Assembly: GCA_014529385.2 (NCBI GenBank)
Contig: CM043964.1
Coordinates: 107,964,587 to 108,024,586, forward strand
Reading direction: 5' to 3'
DNA length: 60,000 bases
Source of the DNA: Adiantum capillus-veneris
Lineage: Eukaryota; Streptophyta; Polypodiopsida; Polypodiales; Pteridaceae
Part shown: positions 1-11,113 of the stretch, piece after piece
Layout of the letters: each line of letters opens with the position of its first letter
How positions within the stretch are numbered: position 1 is the stretch's first letter
The notes under the pieces: generated by a model
The model's database searches: none
What the model was told of the DNA's origin: nothing
What the model saw: only the letters and a program-made list of their open reading frames with translations
Program-made: the position numbers and the translations under genes

Positions 1-310
1 AACTTCCAGGTCTGCTAATATAGTACAAACTCAGGGAAAACACCAAATTCACCATTTAAGGGATTGCAAGTTGCAAACTCGTAGTCGTCCACAAGACAAG
101 ACAAACAACGGCTCCATTATGCAGCGTAGTGACTACATATAATGTGATTGATGCCAAAAGAGTGGGGTAGAACTAGGGATTTCATATGCTACAGGGTGAC
201 AGCCTCCACAGACCACGTTAGCTCTCAATTCCACTATGTTCAGACATAAGAAGACACAGAATTGTATGTGTTGCAGAATTTTTTATAAAAAACTAAAAAA
301 CGTCACAAAC
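1..310. other. Left edge, probably intron of the AIR synthetase gene
   Basis: AT-rich sequence without a recognisable PurM exon on the minus strand. It should be intron if the gene continues to the left. I see nothing else in it. Confidence 0.5.
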
Positions 311-3300
311 CTTGCTTCACAGAGGTAAAAAAAAGTCCAGACCTTCTCACAAGGGAAAATCCATTCGAATGGACCCCAGAGGATGGAAGGCCAAGAAGAA
401 CGTCCCCTTCTCGAATTGTCTTCCCATCCACGACATTGTCTTTCTTAACAATGCCCACGGCAAATCCGCTAAGGTCATACTCCCCTTTTGCATAAAAGCC
501 TGGCATTTCTGCAGTCTGACCACATATCATTGATATATAATAAACAAAAAACACCCATAAGTCTTGAAGCTCCCAAACTAGACATGTACCTCGCCACCAA
601 GCAGGACACAATCTGATTGCTTGCACCCTTCCACAATGCCCTTTATAACCTGCATAATACATGAGCAAGACAGCAAAGATAAAACTGAAATGTTTCTTAT
701 TCCCGTGCTAATCATCAGCTTATTCCAGAATACAAGATTTTGAAACTTGATTGAAATTTTGAAAAGTGCCAATATTGCGACCTGTTCTGCCAGATCAACA
801 TCAAGTTGACTTGTTGCAAAATAGTCCAAAAAAAACAGGGGCTTCGCACCGGATGTCACTATGTCATTAACACTCATAGCAACCTGTTTCAAATAAAATT
901 AATTTGATAAGCACACGCAATTGACTATGTGAGCAAATCTTTCAACTGTTATGTTAAGTTAATCAACTTAATGAGCATACCAAGTCGATCCCTATGGTAT
1001 CATGTTTTCCTGTCTCAAATGCAAGCTTTAGTTTGGTGCCCACACCATCTGTACCGGCTACCAGATAAGAATCACCTGTCAACATAAGCATCACATAATT
1101 GTGCCATCAAGAAGTAGCAGGCAAGGCGGACTGATGTGTAGAAGTCATGTTGGACAACAAATGACCAGCAGCCACTTGAATATCAATCAAGAGTTATACA
1201 AGAGAGAAAGGAAGGAAGGAAGGAAGCATATATATATATATATACCTTCATAAGGTCAGAAAAGTTTGAACTTGTGAATTATAAGAGAGGCTAAAACACT
1301 CACAAAACTACAAAAGCAAAGGACACAAGGAAACGGACGAACAAAAAACTAAATCACTTTATTTGATACTAAACAAAAGTAGAAAGAAAAGGCGCACGCA
1401 AAATAAGTTAAAGAAGCTTACTTGACTAAAACTTTGAAACAAGTTACTCAACTTCAAACAAAGAAGGACTTGCAGGTGCAATTTTGGCCCTAGATTTCAG
1501 GATCCATCAGCACGCATGCATTACTTTCTCACGCATGACTAGATAGAGCTCATCACAAAGACTTAATCCTAGAATTCAAACTCTACACGACAACTTCTAA
1601 AATATCAAATTCTTAACTCCTAATGGAAGCTAAAGATTAAAATGAAAACTACTATGTACCCACCTAGAAGAGGCACAACATAACCAAACAAGTACAAAGT
1701 TGAAAACTTGAAAATATGCGACCTTTACTTCATTGCTTACCCAAACAAGAAGAATAAGATTATATATACCTTCATAAGTTCAAAATAGTCTGAACTCACG
1801 AATTATAAGAGGGTATGAAACACTCACAAAACTACAAAAGCAAGGGACATAAGAAAGAAGGAAAGGAAAAAAAAAAACCTAAATCGCCTTATTTGCTACT
1901 AAACAAAACTAGATAAAACAAACCATTATTCACTTAAAAATGTTTTTAGAAAAGGCATACGCAAATAAAATTGAAGCATCTTACTGGGCTAAAACTTGGA
2001 ACAAGTACTCGACTCTAAACTAAAAAGGATAAAACATCTCAAAGACTTAATCCTAGAAATCAGACTCCACAAAACAACTTCTAAAGAAACAAATTCTTAA
2101 GTCCTAAACGTAAGCTAAATACTAGAAATGAATACTACTTTAAAGCATGGTTTAATTGGGCTAATTTTTGAGGTAGGTGTCTTCTTTCTACATAAAGGTT
2201 AAAGATAATTGTATAGGTGCTAAGACTACTCTGTACTCAGCTTCATTAATGGAAGTGGCCACAATAGATTGCTTCTTGCTCAACCATGATATGCATGAGC
2301 TACCGAGCATGAAACAAAAACCACTTGTGGACACTCACGTTGTAGAAGGTAGATATTGTAGACCTTAATAGGCCTTAGGACAAGTGCAAATCGATAGGAG
2401 AGTGTTCCTAGACCATAGGGCGTGTCAGGAGGCTGTGGCAACCACTAACCTTAGTTATTGGTTTCTTTCCCTTGATTTTTCTTTAATTTTTGGGACCCTC
2501 TTTTTGAAGTCACAAATGGCCGGACATTGTGTGGCCAGTGCGAAATGGCCGACGACCGAGAGTTTCAACCGCAGTCGGGAAGGGCAGTCGCCACGAGATG
2601 GTCGGGCCAGTCAGCACTGGAATCCGAGCAGTAAAAGGGTTTCTAGGCTCAGTTCAAAGTCATTTAGGCCCCTCGCTACACTTATAATTCGGTGGGTACT
2701 AGGAAATAACTCAAAAGAGGTAAATTGGACACATGGCGGCTCCAGGTGCACTTGCCAGGCTCATCCCAAGAGGGGGTGGCCAATTTGAGAAGGGAGACTT
2801 ATTTTCTTTCATAGTGAGCCTACATAGTACAGTGTGTGTGTGAGTAGTGGGTGCAAGTGATCATGACTTTAATGGAAAGCTGTAGCTCACCGGAAAGCTT
2901 CCAGAATGTGTGGGAAGGTGTCCTTGACATGTACTTTTGACCTACAAGGGTTTTGCACCGTTATGCTGGCGAAATTGGGTCAGAAACCTGCAATTACAGC
3001 CATGGACATGTTTGGACAGCTTGGTGAGAGTTAGGTGAAAGCATTCGATTGTTTATTTGCAATAAGAACAAAGAAATACCGAAAGGGGCTCCAAGCTTTG
3101 GGACCTACAGGGTGTCGCTCGTCTGCTTGGGAGCGCTCTAGCTACTAAGCCACGTTTTGTTGTAAAGCATTAATTCCAATCACAGGGTTTTTCGTGAAAT
3201 TTTCTTTGTGTCGTAAAGTTTTTCAAGTAAAGATTCGGGTGAAAGCTAAAGTCAACCGCCCTACGGGTCGGTTCCAAGGCAACCATTCTGAACAATTCGT

Positions 3301-5098
3301 TGCAGTTTTCAGGACCTTGATCATGATAGATCGTGATTTTAATACCTCGTTGGATTGCGATCAAACTTGGTAGGATAGTACCCTAGGTGTCTTAGACATC
3401 CACCTAAAGTTTCGTGGCATTTGCCGAAATGGTGTAACGACCGAGAGCGATGAGACAGGGCATAGGCAGATTGCCCGAGTACTAGATGTACAAAGATCCA
3501 AACTTGACAATCTGTGACCTCAACTTCCCTGCTTGTCCAATTAGGAATAATAAGATTATAACATTTATCATGCATATCCTGGACAATAGCTATGACATCC
3601 CTACTCACATCCTTAAATAAATTCCTCCACCAGCAGAATTTGAATTCAAGTACATAAAATCTTGGACAGAAGGAATGTCAAGAACAAAAAGATCATCTAC
3701 AAAGCATCTTACATTTCATAGCTTGTACAAAAATATTGGTAAGAGTTAGAGAGAATCTTCTGATCTCTAATACCACTATAACATGCTTGGCCACCTAAGC
3801 GAGAAATCAATAGCAACAATCACATAGAAACTGAGAGCCGACACGAAGTGGTGGAGTCCCGCTCCTAGAAGCATTGGCCCCAAAAATTGGCACCCCTTTC
3901 GATATTTTCTTTCTTGAGTGACGCGAGCCTCTCCTCTTTGCAGGGCTCCGAGCGAGAGCCCTAGGCTCATATTTAAAAGTACAAGGGACCCTAAAATCAA
4001 GGGGCCCCCAAAAGCGCACCAAGCTAAAAGCAGGTGCCTCAAAAATTGTCGCCCAAAAGTAGAGCGAAGCTGGTTACAGCTGCCACATCAGAATCTAACG
4101 TTTTGTAACACTTTTTATGGAAATTCAGCTTTGCGTAAATTTTAGGTTTTCCGGCCTTTGGTTTTTGTCCAGCTTCCATTGGTCCCTTTAGTCCACTAGG
4201 GACATGCCACATCATCACACTTATGACACAAAGCTTGGGACGTATCCGAGATCAAGAAGCCCTGATTTCCTTTGACCTTGGCTCTATCCACAACTTTATA
4301 TTCCCTCAATTGGCAACAAATTTGGAATGCTAAAGGCAATTACATGAAGGCACATATGGCAAATGGCACCCTCTCTTCTATGACTCCACTTGTTGGCATA
4401 GCAGCTAAGCTATACATATTATATTTGAGATACACAACATTTTTTCCCATGTAGTACATAGCATTGATTAAAAATGTGTAAATTTTATCAACGCTATACA
4501 TCTTGTCCCATACTTGGCTGCTATGCAAATGTGTGTGTATACATTCATACATACACACATATGTGCATAGCACATGTGTTTATACACATACATGTGTATA
4601 AACACATGTGCTTTAAAAAAAAAAATGTGTACATTTTATCAATGTATTATACATCTCGTCCCATACTTGGCTGCTATGCACATATGTGTGTATACATTCA
4701 TACATAGACACACATGTGTATAAACACATAGATACATACATACATACTTCCCACCTGTTTATGTTACTTCGCAACCCTTACAGAAATCCGCCATTAAATA
4801 ACAGCAACCAGAAATGGAGAAGAGATTTACCAAGAGGAAAAAGCCCACCAAAGCCACCAATGCCAGGAGCCATGGCGGCTATTCTACGAACTAGCTCAGT
4901 GCCAGCATCAATGTCAACACCTGCATCCTTGTAAGACAGACCAGCTTTGTTCTCAGCAACCATTGCTCTGCACTTGAAAGGAAGCCTCGCAGGGTACCAA
5001 TAAGCCGGCCTATTCGTAAGGCGCTGCTTTTCCTGGAAAAGGCCACGCAAGCCTGTCGAGTAGCGCTGCTGACGAGAGGAAAAAACCAAGCGCTCCAT
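311..5098 (-). CDS. PUR5: Phosphoribosylformylglycinamidine cyclo-ligase (AIR synthetase), 5' five exons, 3' end outside window
   Basis: The enzyme closes the imidazole ring of FGAM to give AIR in de novo purine synthesis, in plants usually in plastids. Exons on the minus strand: 4831-5098, 981-1075, 782-883, 590-649, and one starting at 515 and ending at 343 or 311. All join in frame across GT/AG introns (268+95+102+60+173 to 205 nt, about 235-243 residues). Exon 1 starts at ATG 5098, has an Arg/Ser/Leu-rich leader fitting a transit peptide, then the PurM start ([21 protein letters not shown]). Later exons give [42 protein letters not shown] and [14 protein letters not shown], all family signatures. 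An in-frame ATG lies further upstream (5170), but the leader between is low-complexity. The donor of the last visible exon is ambiguous: AAG|GTCTGG fits the family alignment better, CAAG|GTTTGT is the better splice site. The C-terminal half lies beyond position 1. Confidence 0.93.
1243..1653. repeat. Diverged direct repeat, copy 1 (intron 1)
   Basis: About 410 bp beginning TACCTTCATAAG. Recurs at 1766-2138 in the same orientation with many substitutions and small indels; shared blocks include CACTCACAAAACTACAAAAGC and AAAGACTTAATCCTAGAA. Non-coding and of unknown family; an old local duplication. Confidence 0.75.
1766..2138. repeat. Diverged direct repeat, copy 2 (intron 1)
   Basis: Partner of 1243-1653, offset by about 520 bp. 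It lacks the stretch around 1470-1550 of copy 1 and gains a short AT-rich insertion near 1930-1960. Confidence 0.75.
2217..2341 (-). pseudogene. Copia RNase H fragment inside intron 1
   Basis: Nucleotide similarity to the RNase H region of the Copia element at 38.2 kb (about 38199-38325) is obvious: both share AACAAAAACCACTTGTGGACACT and GGTTGCTTCTTGCTCAACC-like blocks. On the minus strand it reads [18 protein letters not shown], a typical Copia RNase H stretch. It is only about 125 bp long with no LTR nearby, so it is a relic scrap in a host intron. Confidence 0.85.
2350..2985. other. GC-richer intronic stretch, no gene recognised
   Basis: The base composition is higher in G+C than the rest of the intron. 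An open frame of 134 codons at 2384-2788 has no recognisable domain. It is likely old repeat DNA. Confidence 0.4.
2990..3156 (-). repeat. Possible tRNA-derived SINE head
   Basis: On the minus strand near 3150 there is TGGCTTAGTAGCTAGAGCG, which fits a pol III A box (TRGCNNAGYNGG) and the common tRNA-SINE start. It is followed by CGCTC...GAGCG, which could pair. The expected B box is degenerate (around GGTCCCAAAGC), so a real tRNA gene is excluded. No second copy was seen in the window. Confidence 0.3.
3157..4240. other. Intronic repeat-like DNA with a weak PBS-like site
   Basis: No gene is recognised. On the minus strand at 3762-3775 there is TGGTATTAGAGATC, close to an initiator-Met primer-binding site. 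The stretch 3240-3470 has the feel of an LTR leader but no partner copy lies in the window. Confidence 0.3.
4252..4425 (+). pseudogene. Ty3-type retropepsin fragment inside intron 1
   Basis: Two overlapping frames read [18 protein letters not shown] and then [19 protein letters not shown]. The first matches the retropepsin core D-S-G-S-T-H-N-F-I of plant Ty3 elements; the second matches the stretch that follows it. The Asp is kept but the Ser is now Leu, and a frameshift lies near 4335. The element at 49.9-50.1 kb carries a comparable protease region. Confidence 0.7.
4470..4712. repeat. Tandem direct repeat with ATACAT-rich tract
   Basis: Two copies of about 85 bp (4470-4555 and 4625-4708) share GTCCCATACTTGGCTGCTATG and GTGTGTATACATTCATACATA. 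Between and after them is (CACATG/TATACA)-rich DNA. It lies close to the intron 1 donor. Confidence 0.75.
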
Positions 5099-5104
5099 AA
5101 CACC

Positions 5105-5124
5105 GAGAGAGAGAGAGAGAGAGA
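5105..5124. repeat. (GA)n in the AIR synthetase 5' leader
   Basis: A pure GA run lies 6 bp upstream of the chosen start codon, read as (TC)n on the coding strand. TC-rich runs are common in plant 5' UTRs. No clear TATA box was found. Confidence 0.7.
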
Positions 5125-5309
5125 AAGGCTTGAGTTGAAGGTTTGAACTCAGGAAATTTATACTGTCCAATTCTAAAAATTTGCTGAAAAATATTCTGCC
5201 GATAATAAAATCGTTAATTAGTGCGCCCCTGCGTGTCTGTCTCTCGCTCTCTCTCCTTCAGTAGGAGGCAGACAGTCTCTTCCCTCAACCCACCTCAGGC
5301 ACAGCCCCA

Positions 5310-5338
5310 ATGTGTGTGTGTGAGTGAATGTGTGTGTG

Positions 5339-5397
<59 letters not shown>

Positions 5398-5398
5398 T
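5310..5398. repeat. (GT)n microsatellite
   Basis: GT run with short GA and AT interruptions, about 210 bp upstream of the host gene start. Confidence 0.95.
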
Positions 5399-5399
5399 G

Positions 5400-5885
5400 T
5401 AAAGCACACATGAGACGTTCAGTTGTGCATCCAATGGCAAAATGAATGCACCCTGCCGGTCGTCACTTTGCGCACATGAGTTGCTTCAACCAGCGTTCGT
5501 TGCCAATCGACGTATTGCTCATGTTCGAGGTGCAGTGTAGGGAGGAACCAGCGAGCTCCACGTTAGTATGTAGCAACTTTTGCAGACCTGCAAGTGATTC
5601 AGGATGGCTCCAAGTGATTCAGGTTGGCTCCCGCCATAAATGCAAGGAACGTTTGGTGAACGTGATGAAGGAGGGGGGTTCCATTGTGGTAGCAATGGTA
5701 GCCAACCGTTTCTCTGCGTGCAGCGGCGTGGTGGACCTTGTTGAGCTAGAGCGCCCTTTTTCACGGACACCCTTCACGAACGCTGCATGTGCGCAGCACA
5801 AGAGAGAATTTAGAAAGCGATAGTTTGCCTAAATAGTACTAGTCTTGCTTGGTAGGCAAACAATGCAACTTAATAGAGCCTTAAC
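5400..5885. other. Upstream intergenic region, no supported gene
   Basis: A plus-strand open frame (5446-5823, 125 codons) has no recognisable domain. A 20-bp near-perfect tandem pair (AAGTGATTCAGGATGGCTCC type) lies at 5590-5629. The stretch may hold promoter sequence of the minus-strand gene, but I cannot point to elements. Confidence 0.35.
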
Positions 5886-6275
5886 AAATTCAAAATACAG
5901 AAAGCATTAACGAACGTAAAAATAGAGTTGCACTACTGTCCTGGCAATCGTATACCGGTGTCATCCAAGAGTGCAAGGCAGGCAATGGTATTTGTGTTAA
6001 GCTACATGGAGACAATGTGAATAGTTGAACATTTCATCTTACAAAGAGGCACAAGGTCAAAATGCAAAACATAAAGTGCACATTGCACAAAAGTGTCATA
6101 CAAAAGTATGGTGGAGAGTTGGCACTATGGTCTCTCTAGAAATTATAAGGAACGAAAGTCGTATCCTACCCCGTAGACTTTATGTGTTGTCCAAGCAAAC
6201 ACATAGGCATGGAAGTTTAGATGTAGATAATGGATCTTGGAATTTCAACGCAGAGGAGGCGTGCTTGTCTATGTG
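5886..6275 (+). repeat. Long inverted repeat, left arm
   Basis: About 390 bp. Its reverse complement is found, diverged, at 12320-12672. Best conserved blocks: TATGTGTTGTCCAAGCAAAC followed by ACATAGGCATGGA, TGTGTTAAGCTACAT, and AAAATGCAAAACAT. Both arms keep one open stretch reading LYVLSKQTHRHG. I do not recognise that peptide. Confidence 0.8.
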
Positions 6276-6675
6276 AAACATCCACTACTATGAATATATT
6301 ATATGCTTCATGTGGTGCACAACAGAAGAGTTATAGCAAATGTAGAAGCCTTAGCATGTAGAATAGCTATAATAAGAGTTTCTCTAATGTTCTCCATGTG
6401 CACGTAAGAAAGATTTGTGCCTCCGACCTTATAATCAAACATGAGCACATGGAACACAGAAACATCATCCCCAAAGCCTATCAAGGGGAAGTCTCCAATC
6501 ACAGCTAAAGCTTGGAACTCATGGAGTACACTAACCTTCACAATCGGGGGTCACAGGGCAGCTGATATGGGATGTTTATCTCTTGAGATTTCTTCTGCAT
6601 AATCCAGCCTGCACGTGATATGACGAATGCCAGCCACACCAACAGTGGGAATGAAATTCAATGAACGCCAAGCAG
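6276..6675. other. Loop of the inverted repeat, left part
   Basis: No recognisable coding sequence. Together with 11858-12319 it would have formed a loop of about 870 bp before Copia-1 inserted. Confidence 0.5.
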
Positions 6676-6680
6676 CATGC

Positions 6681-6959
6681 TGTAGACATGTAGTAGTGTT
6701 AGTGTGTATACGCGCTTCACCAGGGGCACTTTTCTCCCACTGGGTTTTTTCCCCTGGACATCTGGTGTGAAAGGACACCTTATCTCTTAGGGTCTCATAT
6801 AAGCTTTGTAGCTCTGAGTTTGTATATACTCTATTATTCTAATACAGAGAGATAGACTACAGAGATCTCGTACGCAAGCTCTGTGTCTTTTTCTTCTCCA
6901 TCTTCCTCCTACTCCGAGTTGCTATCTTCCTTCTGTTTCCTGTTTCATCATCTTCAACA
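6681..6959 (+). repeat. Copia-1 5' LTR
   Basis: Starts TGTAGACATG and ends CTTCAACA. By eye it differs from the 3' LTR at 9 of 279 positions with no indel (about 97% identity), so insertion is fairly recent. Confidence 0.97.
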
Positions 6960-6961
6960 AT

Positions 6962-6973
6962 TGGTATCAGAGC
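6962..6973 (+). other. Copia-1 primer-binding site
   Basis: TGGTATCAGAGC, the classical initiator-Met tRNA complement of plant Copia elements, two bases after the LTR. An untranslated leader runs from here to about 7358. Confidence 0.95.
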
Positions 6974-7358
6974 AAGGTGATTTCCAGAGCCTCTACTTGC
7001 GTTTTTGCGTCCGCGCGCGCAATCGCAGTTTTCAGGCAGTTTTCGGAAAATTTGCTCGTGGGAGCATCCTCGACGTTCCAGGAGTATTCTCTTTAGGTGA
7101 CCTAGGGTTTTACCCCCCTTTTGAAGCCGTTCGAGCCCTCATAATTTTGTTCTGAGCAGCGTAGCAAAAGTTACTTTTCGGAGGCGTTTAGATCAAGAGG
7201 GTGTGCTTTTTGACAGATTTTCTTCAGGTAAACAGTTCTTTTGGGAAGCAGCTTGTCTTAGCTTTGTGCTGAGATTTTGTGTAGAGTTTTGCTTGCATTG
7301 GAGAGGAGATTTGTGAATCTCTTGGAGGTTCTTTTGCTCTCTTGTGTGCATCCACAGT

Positions 7359-8214
7359 ATGGCTCAATCTACGAAGAAAGAGATTTTTGGTGCGTTTACA
7401 TCCGAAGACAAATTGGATGGTACCAACTATTCTCTTTGGTCTTTTATGGCCAAAAATGTTTTGGTTGGTAAAGGATTGTGGGATTATGTATTTGGAGATG
7501 AAGTTCGTTCAGGTAGCATTGCACCTGCCACGCCTGGTCGTGGTGCAGCTGTTGGTGCAGGACCCTCACAAGTCACTCCAGAGCAAAATAAATGGGATAC
7601 TAAAGATGCACAAGCTATGGCTGTGATTGCCTTAACCATAAAGAGGACAATCACACCACATATCAGATCTTGCAGAACTTCTAAGGATGCTTGGGACACT
7701 CTGCAAGCTATATTTGGAGGAAGAAACGCTACCAGAATAGAGTTTTTGAAGAAACAACTTGACAAAATACAGATGGACGAAGGTGACGATATCGTCGAGC
7801 ATCTTACAAAAATCAGGGATCTTAAAGAGCAATTGCTTAGCATTGATGAAGTGATTCCAGAGAAGGACTTGGTTTTCAAAACACTCAATTCACTACCACC
7901 ATCTTATTTGACTTTTCAGACTTCTTTGACTCTGTCTTTGCGAGCTAATCCTGAGCCTCTTCATTTTGAAGAGTTAGTGGCTTTGATATTGCAGAAGGAT
8001 CAATTACGTAAGAACAAGTCTTTACAGGTGGATGGTATGGATCATGCTCTTGTTGTACAGAACAAAAACAAGGGTAAAGAGAGTGTTCATCACTCCAAGT
8101 CTGGTGGGACAGTCTTCAGAGAAGTCTAAAGGTGATTCCGACAAGTCCAAGAAGAAAGGTAAATGTCACTACTGCAAGAAATCTGGTCACTACATTAGTG
8201 AGTGTAAAAAGTGA
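7359..8214 (+). pseudogene. Copia-1 gag, frameshifted
   Basis: Starts MAQSTKKEIFGAF at 7359, the first good ATG after the leader. The Copia gag signature follows (FTSEDKLDGTNYSLW, then AQAMAVIALTIKRTITPHI and SKDAWDTLQAIFG). The reading frame runs to 8129; the CCHC zinc knuckle CHYCKKSGHYISEC (about 8164-8205) lies in another frame, so a frameshift lies between about 8050 and 8129. A TGA at 8212-8214 then separates the knuckle from the protease. The protein would form the virus-like particle and bind the RNA. Confidence 0.9.
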
Positions 8215-8244
8215 ATTGCTAAAGAAAAGAAGAAAGAGTCAAGT

Positions 8245-9690
8245 TTGGTTGTTTCAGCTTCTGATGATTTTTCTACAGCTAAAGAAGAGTCTGCAAACTT
8301 TGTGCAGGATTCTTATGCTTTCTTAGTATGTTCAGATTTTTCTGCTTACAGTGTTGACGAGACACAAATGATTTGGTACTTTGATAGTGGTGCATCCAGG
8401 CATATTACTTCAAGGAAGGATTTGTTTTGTTCATTGGATGCAGCTCCAACAGGAAAAAAGGTGACATGTGCAAATAATGCTTCTTATCCAATCAAAGGCG
8501 TTGGTAAGATTTTGATTACCATTTCAGATGGTTCAGATTTATGCTTGCCAGATGTTTTTTATGTTCCAGGGATCAAGAAGAATTTGTTGTCTGTATCCTC
8601 TCTTACAAAAAATGGTCTTCGGGTCATTTTTGAGGATGACATATGTGTTGTACGAGATCGAGAGAATGGTTATTCTCTTATCACTACAGGTACGCTGGAA
8701 AATGGACTATTTGTGCTAGATTGTTATGAAAAGCAGATTCAGGTATGTATTGCAGAAATAAAGACTCAGGCCATGCAGGATGCTGAGTTGTAGCATGCTA
8801 GATTTGGGCATGTTGGTTATGGCAGTTTGATGACTTTACAACGTCATAATATGGTGCATGATTTGTCTTTATTGGAGATGCCACTAAGACATGTATGTGA
8901 AGGTTGCGTTCTTGGAAAGATGCACAGATTTGCATTTTTGCAGGATGGTTCAGTTAGAGGGACACGAAAGTTGCAGCTTGTACACAGTGATGTATGTGGT
9001 CCTATGAGGACGCCATCTATGGAAAACAGCTTTTATTTTGTGACCTTCATTGATGGCTTTTCCAGGTTTTGTTGGGTGTATCCACTCAAAGCAAAGTCAG
9101 ATGTGTTTGCAATTTTTCAACATTATGTCGCCATGGTTGAAAATGAAACAGGTTGCAAAGTACAGACTCTTCGTACCGATCGAGGAGGTGAATACATGTC
9201 AGGTGCATTGAAGGATTTTTTGGGAAAGAAAGGCATTAAACACCAATGCACTATGCCATACACACCACAACAGAATGGTGTTGCAGAAAGGAAGAACAGG
9301 TCTTTAATGGAGACGGCTAGATGTATGCTCAAGGCTAAGAGTTTGCCTCATAAGCTATGGATGGAGGTAGTTTCTTGTGCAGCACATGTTTTGAACAGGT
9401 GTCCTACTCGTGCCTTGAAGACCATTACTCCATATGAATCTTGGTATGACAGAAAACCTTCAGTCAGTTATCTTCGTGTTTTTGGTTGTCTTGCTCATGC
9501 TCACATCCCTCAGCAGTTACGTGGGAAGCTTGATGATAAGGCAATCAAATGTACATTTGTGGGGTATAGTAGTGGAAGTAAAGGTTATAGACTTTACAAT
9601 CCTGCTACAAACAAGATTTTTGAAAGTCGTGATGTAATTTTTGCAGAAACTACTGCTCAACCTATGGTTGCCTCATATGCAGACACATGA
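8245..9690 (+). pseudogene. Copia-1 protease and integrase region
   Basis: One frame with a single TAG at 8791-8793. Protease: MIWYFDSGASRHIT with the catalytic Asp at 8383. Gag-pre-integrase: ARFGHVGYGSL with CEGCVLGKMH (zinc-binding). Integrase core: the DDE acidic residues are visible in VHSDVCGP (8989), TDRGGEY (about 9177) and NGVAERKNR (about 9286). The frame ends at 9690 and the polyprotein continues in another frame, so there is a frameshift in the linker to RT. The catalytic residues themselves are intact. Confidence 0.92.
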
Positions 9691-11113
9691 TGTATTTAAA
9701 GGTTTGCTTCATTCTTTTGTGGAGAATCAAGAATCACAACAGGTTGATAATCTTGATCAATCTTTTGATCAGCATGTGACACCTCATGATGTAGAGGAAA
9801 TTGTGCGTGAAGAGCAAGAAGTTCTCAGGGAAGAAAGAACCTTGCCTAAATGGGTTCAAAAAACTTTGCAGGATAGCAAGTTGGATGCACCGTTGCCACG
9901 AAAAACACGTGCTGGTACTACTTTTGGCAGAGAGCAAGTAGATTTGGCTTGCTTTAGCACTCTTTGTGATGCAAATGAGCCTGATTCATTTGAACAAGCT
10001 TTACAGTGTGTTCAGTGGAAAGATGCTATGCAGCAAGAAATTGATTCTAGTCATAAGAATCATACATGGGATCTAGTGGACTTGCCTACAGGTAAAAAGC
10101 CTATTGGTACAAAGTGGGTTTTTAAGATAAAAAGGAAACAAGATGGTACTGTTGACATGTACAAAGCAAGGCTTGTGGCAAAAGGCTATGCGCAACAGAA
10201 AGGCATAGATTATGATGAAAACTTTGCTCCTACTTCTTGTGCATCCACAGTTAGATCACTAGTTGCAATTGCTGCTCATCATGGTTGGAAAGTGCATCAG
10301 TTGGATATCAAAACTGCTTTTTTGAATGGTGATTTGCAGGAAGAAGTTTATGTAAGTCAACCAAGTGGTTTTGTTGTAAAAGGTCAAGAGCAAAAGGTAT
10401 GTAGATTGCGTAAAGCTTTGTATGGTCTCAAACAGGCTCCAAGAGCATGGTATGAGAAGATACATACTTATTTGATTGGCCAGGGATTTCAGAATAGTCC
10501 AACAGAAAGTACTTTATATGTCAAAAAGAGAGATAGAGTTCTCATTATGCTAACACTTTATGTGGATGATATGCTTCTTACAAGCAATACTGCAGATGAA
10601 ATTGAAGCATTTAAAGATGCTTTGAGAAAAACCTTTGAGATGTCTGATCTTGGTTTGCTACATTATTACTTGGGTATTCAGTTTGTGCAATCAGAGGATG
10701 GCATATACATGTTGCAGGCAAAATATTTGCATAAAATTTTGGACAAGTTTGGTATGCAAAATTGTAAGCCAATCTCTACACCCGTAGAAACTGGATCAAA
10801 GTTGACCATGCACGATGCTGGAGAACCTTTTGATATACATACTTATGCAGTAGCGGTTGGTTGCTTGATATATTTGGCAGGCAACACTCGTCCAGACATT
10901 CAATTTGGGGTTTCACAAGCAAGCAGATTTATGCATAGCCCAGGTATGCATCATTGGCAGGTTGTGAAGCGCATACTTTGTTACCTTTCAGGTACCCCTA
11001 ATCTTTCCATTTCTTTCCAAGAAGAGATATGTATGGAAAGCACAGTTCTATGCAGCTTCTTGGTTACAACGATACAGATTGGGCTGGTGATTTTGACACA
11101 CGACATTCCATAA
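9641..11113 (+). pseudogene. Copia-1 reverse transcriptase region
   Basis: A long open frame with the Copia RT signature: WKDAMQQEIDSSHKNHTWDL, KARLVAKGYAQQKGIDY, QLDIKTAFLNGDL, LRKALYGLKQAPRAWY. The active-site motif YVDD is intact at 10559-10570. The frame loses homology near 11035 through a frameshift before the RNase H start (DTDWAGDFDTRHS in the next frame). Confidence 0.94.

Larger units (their letters stand above)
1076..4830 (-). other. Intron 1 of the AIR synthetase gene (3755 bp)
   Basis: On the minus strand the donor is CTTG|GTAAATC at 4830 and the acceptor TTGACAG ends at 1076. The Gly codon is split G|GT, and joining restores [17 protein letters not shown] without a gap. The intron is far longer than the others in this gene (66 to 132 bp) and is filled with repeats and TE scraps, listed separately. 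A (GGAA)n and (TA)n stretch lies at 1205-1245. Confidence 0.88.

Noticed and set aside
2384-2788. 134-codon open frame in intron 1
   Set aside because: No domain; lies in the intron of a supported gene and breaks no known family pattern.
3100-3156. tRNA gene on the minus strand
   Set aside because: An A-box-like start is present but the anticodon stem-loop cannot be closed properly and the B box is degenerate; a SINE head is the better guess.
5218-5409. Thr/His repeat peptide and similar Leu/Ser, Arg/Glu, Cys/Val repeat peptides elsewhere
   Set aside because: They are translations of (GT)n and (CT)n microsatellites.
5446-5823. 125-codon plus-strand open frame upstream of the AIR synthetase gene
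   Set aside because: No recognisable domain, a small tandem repeat inside it, and competing open frames on the other strand over the same bases.
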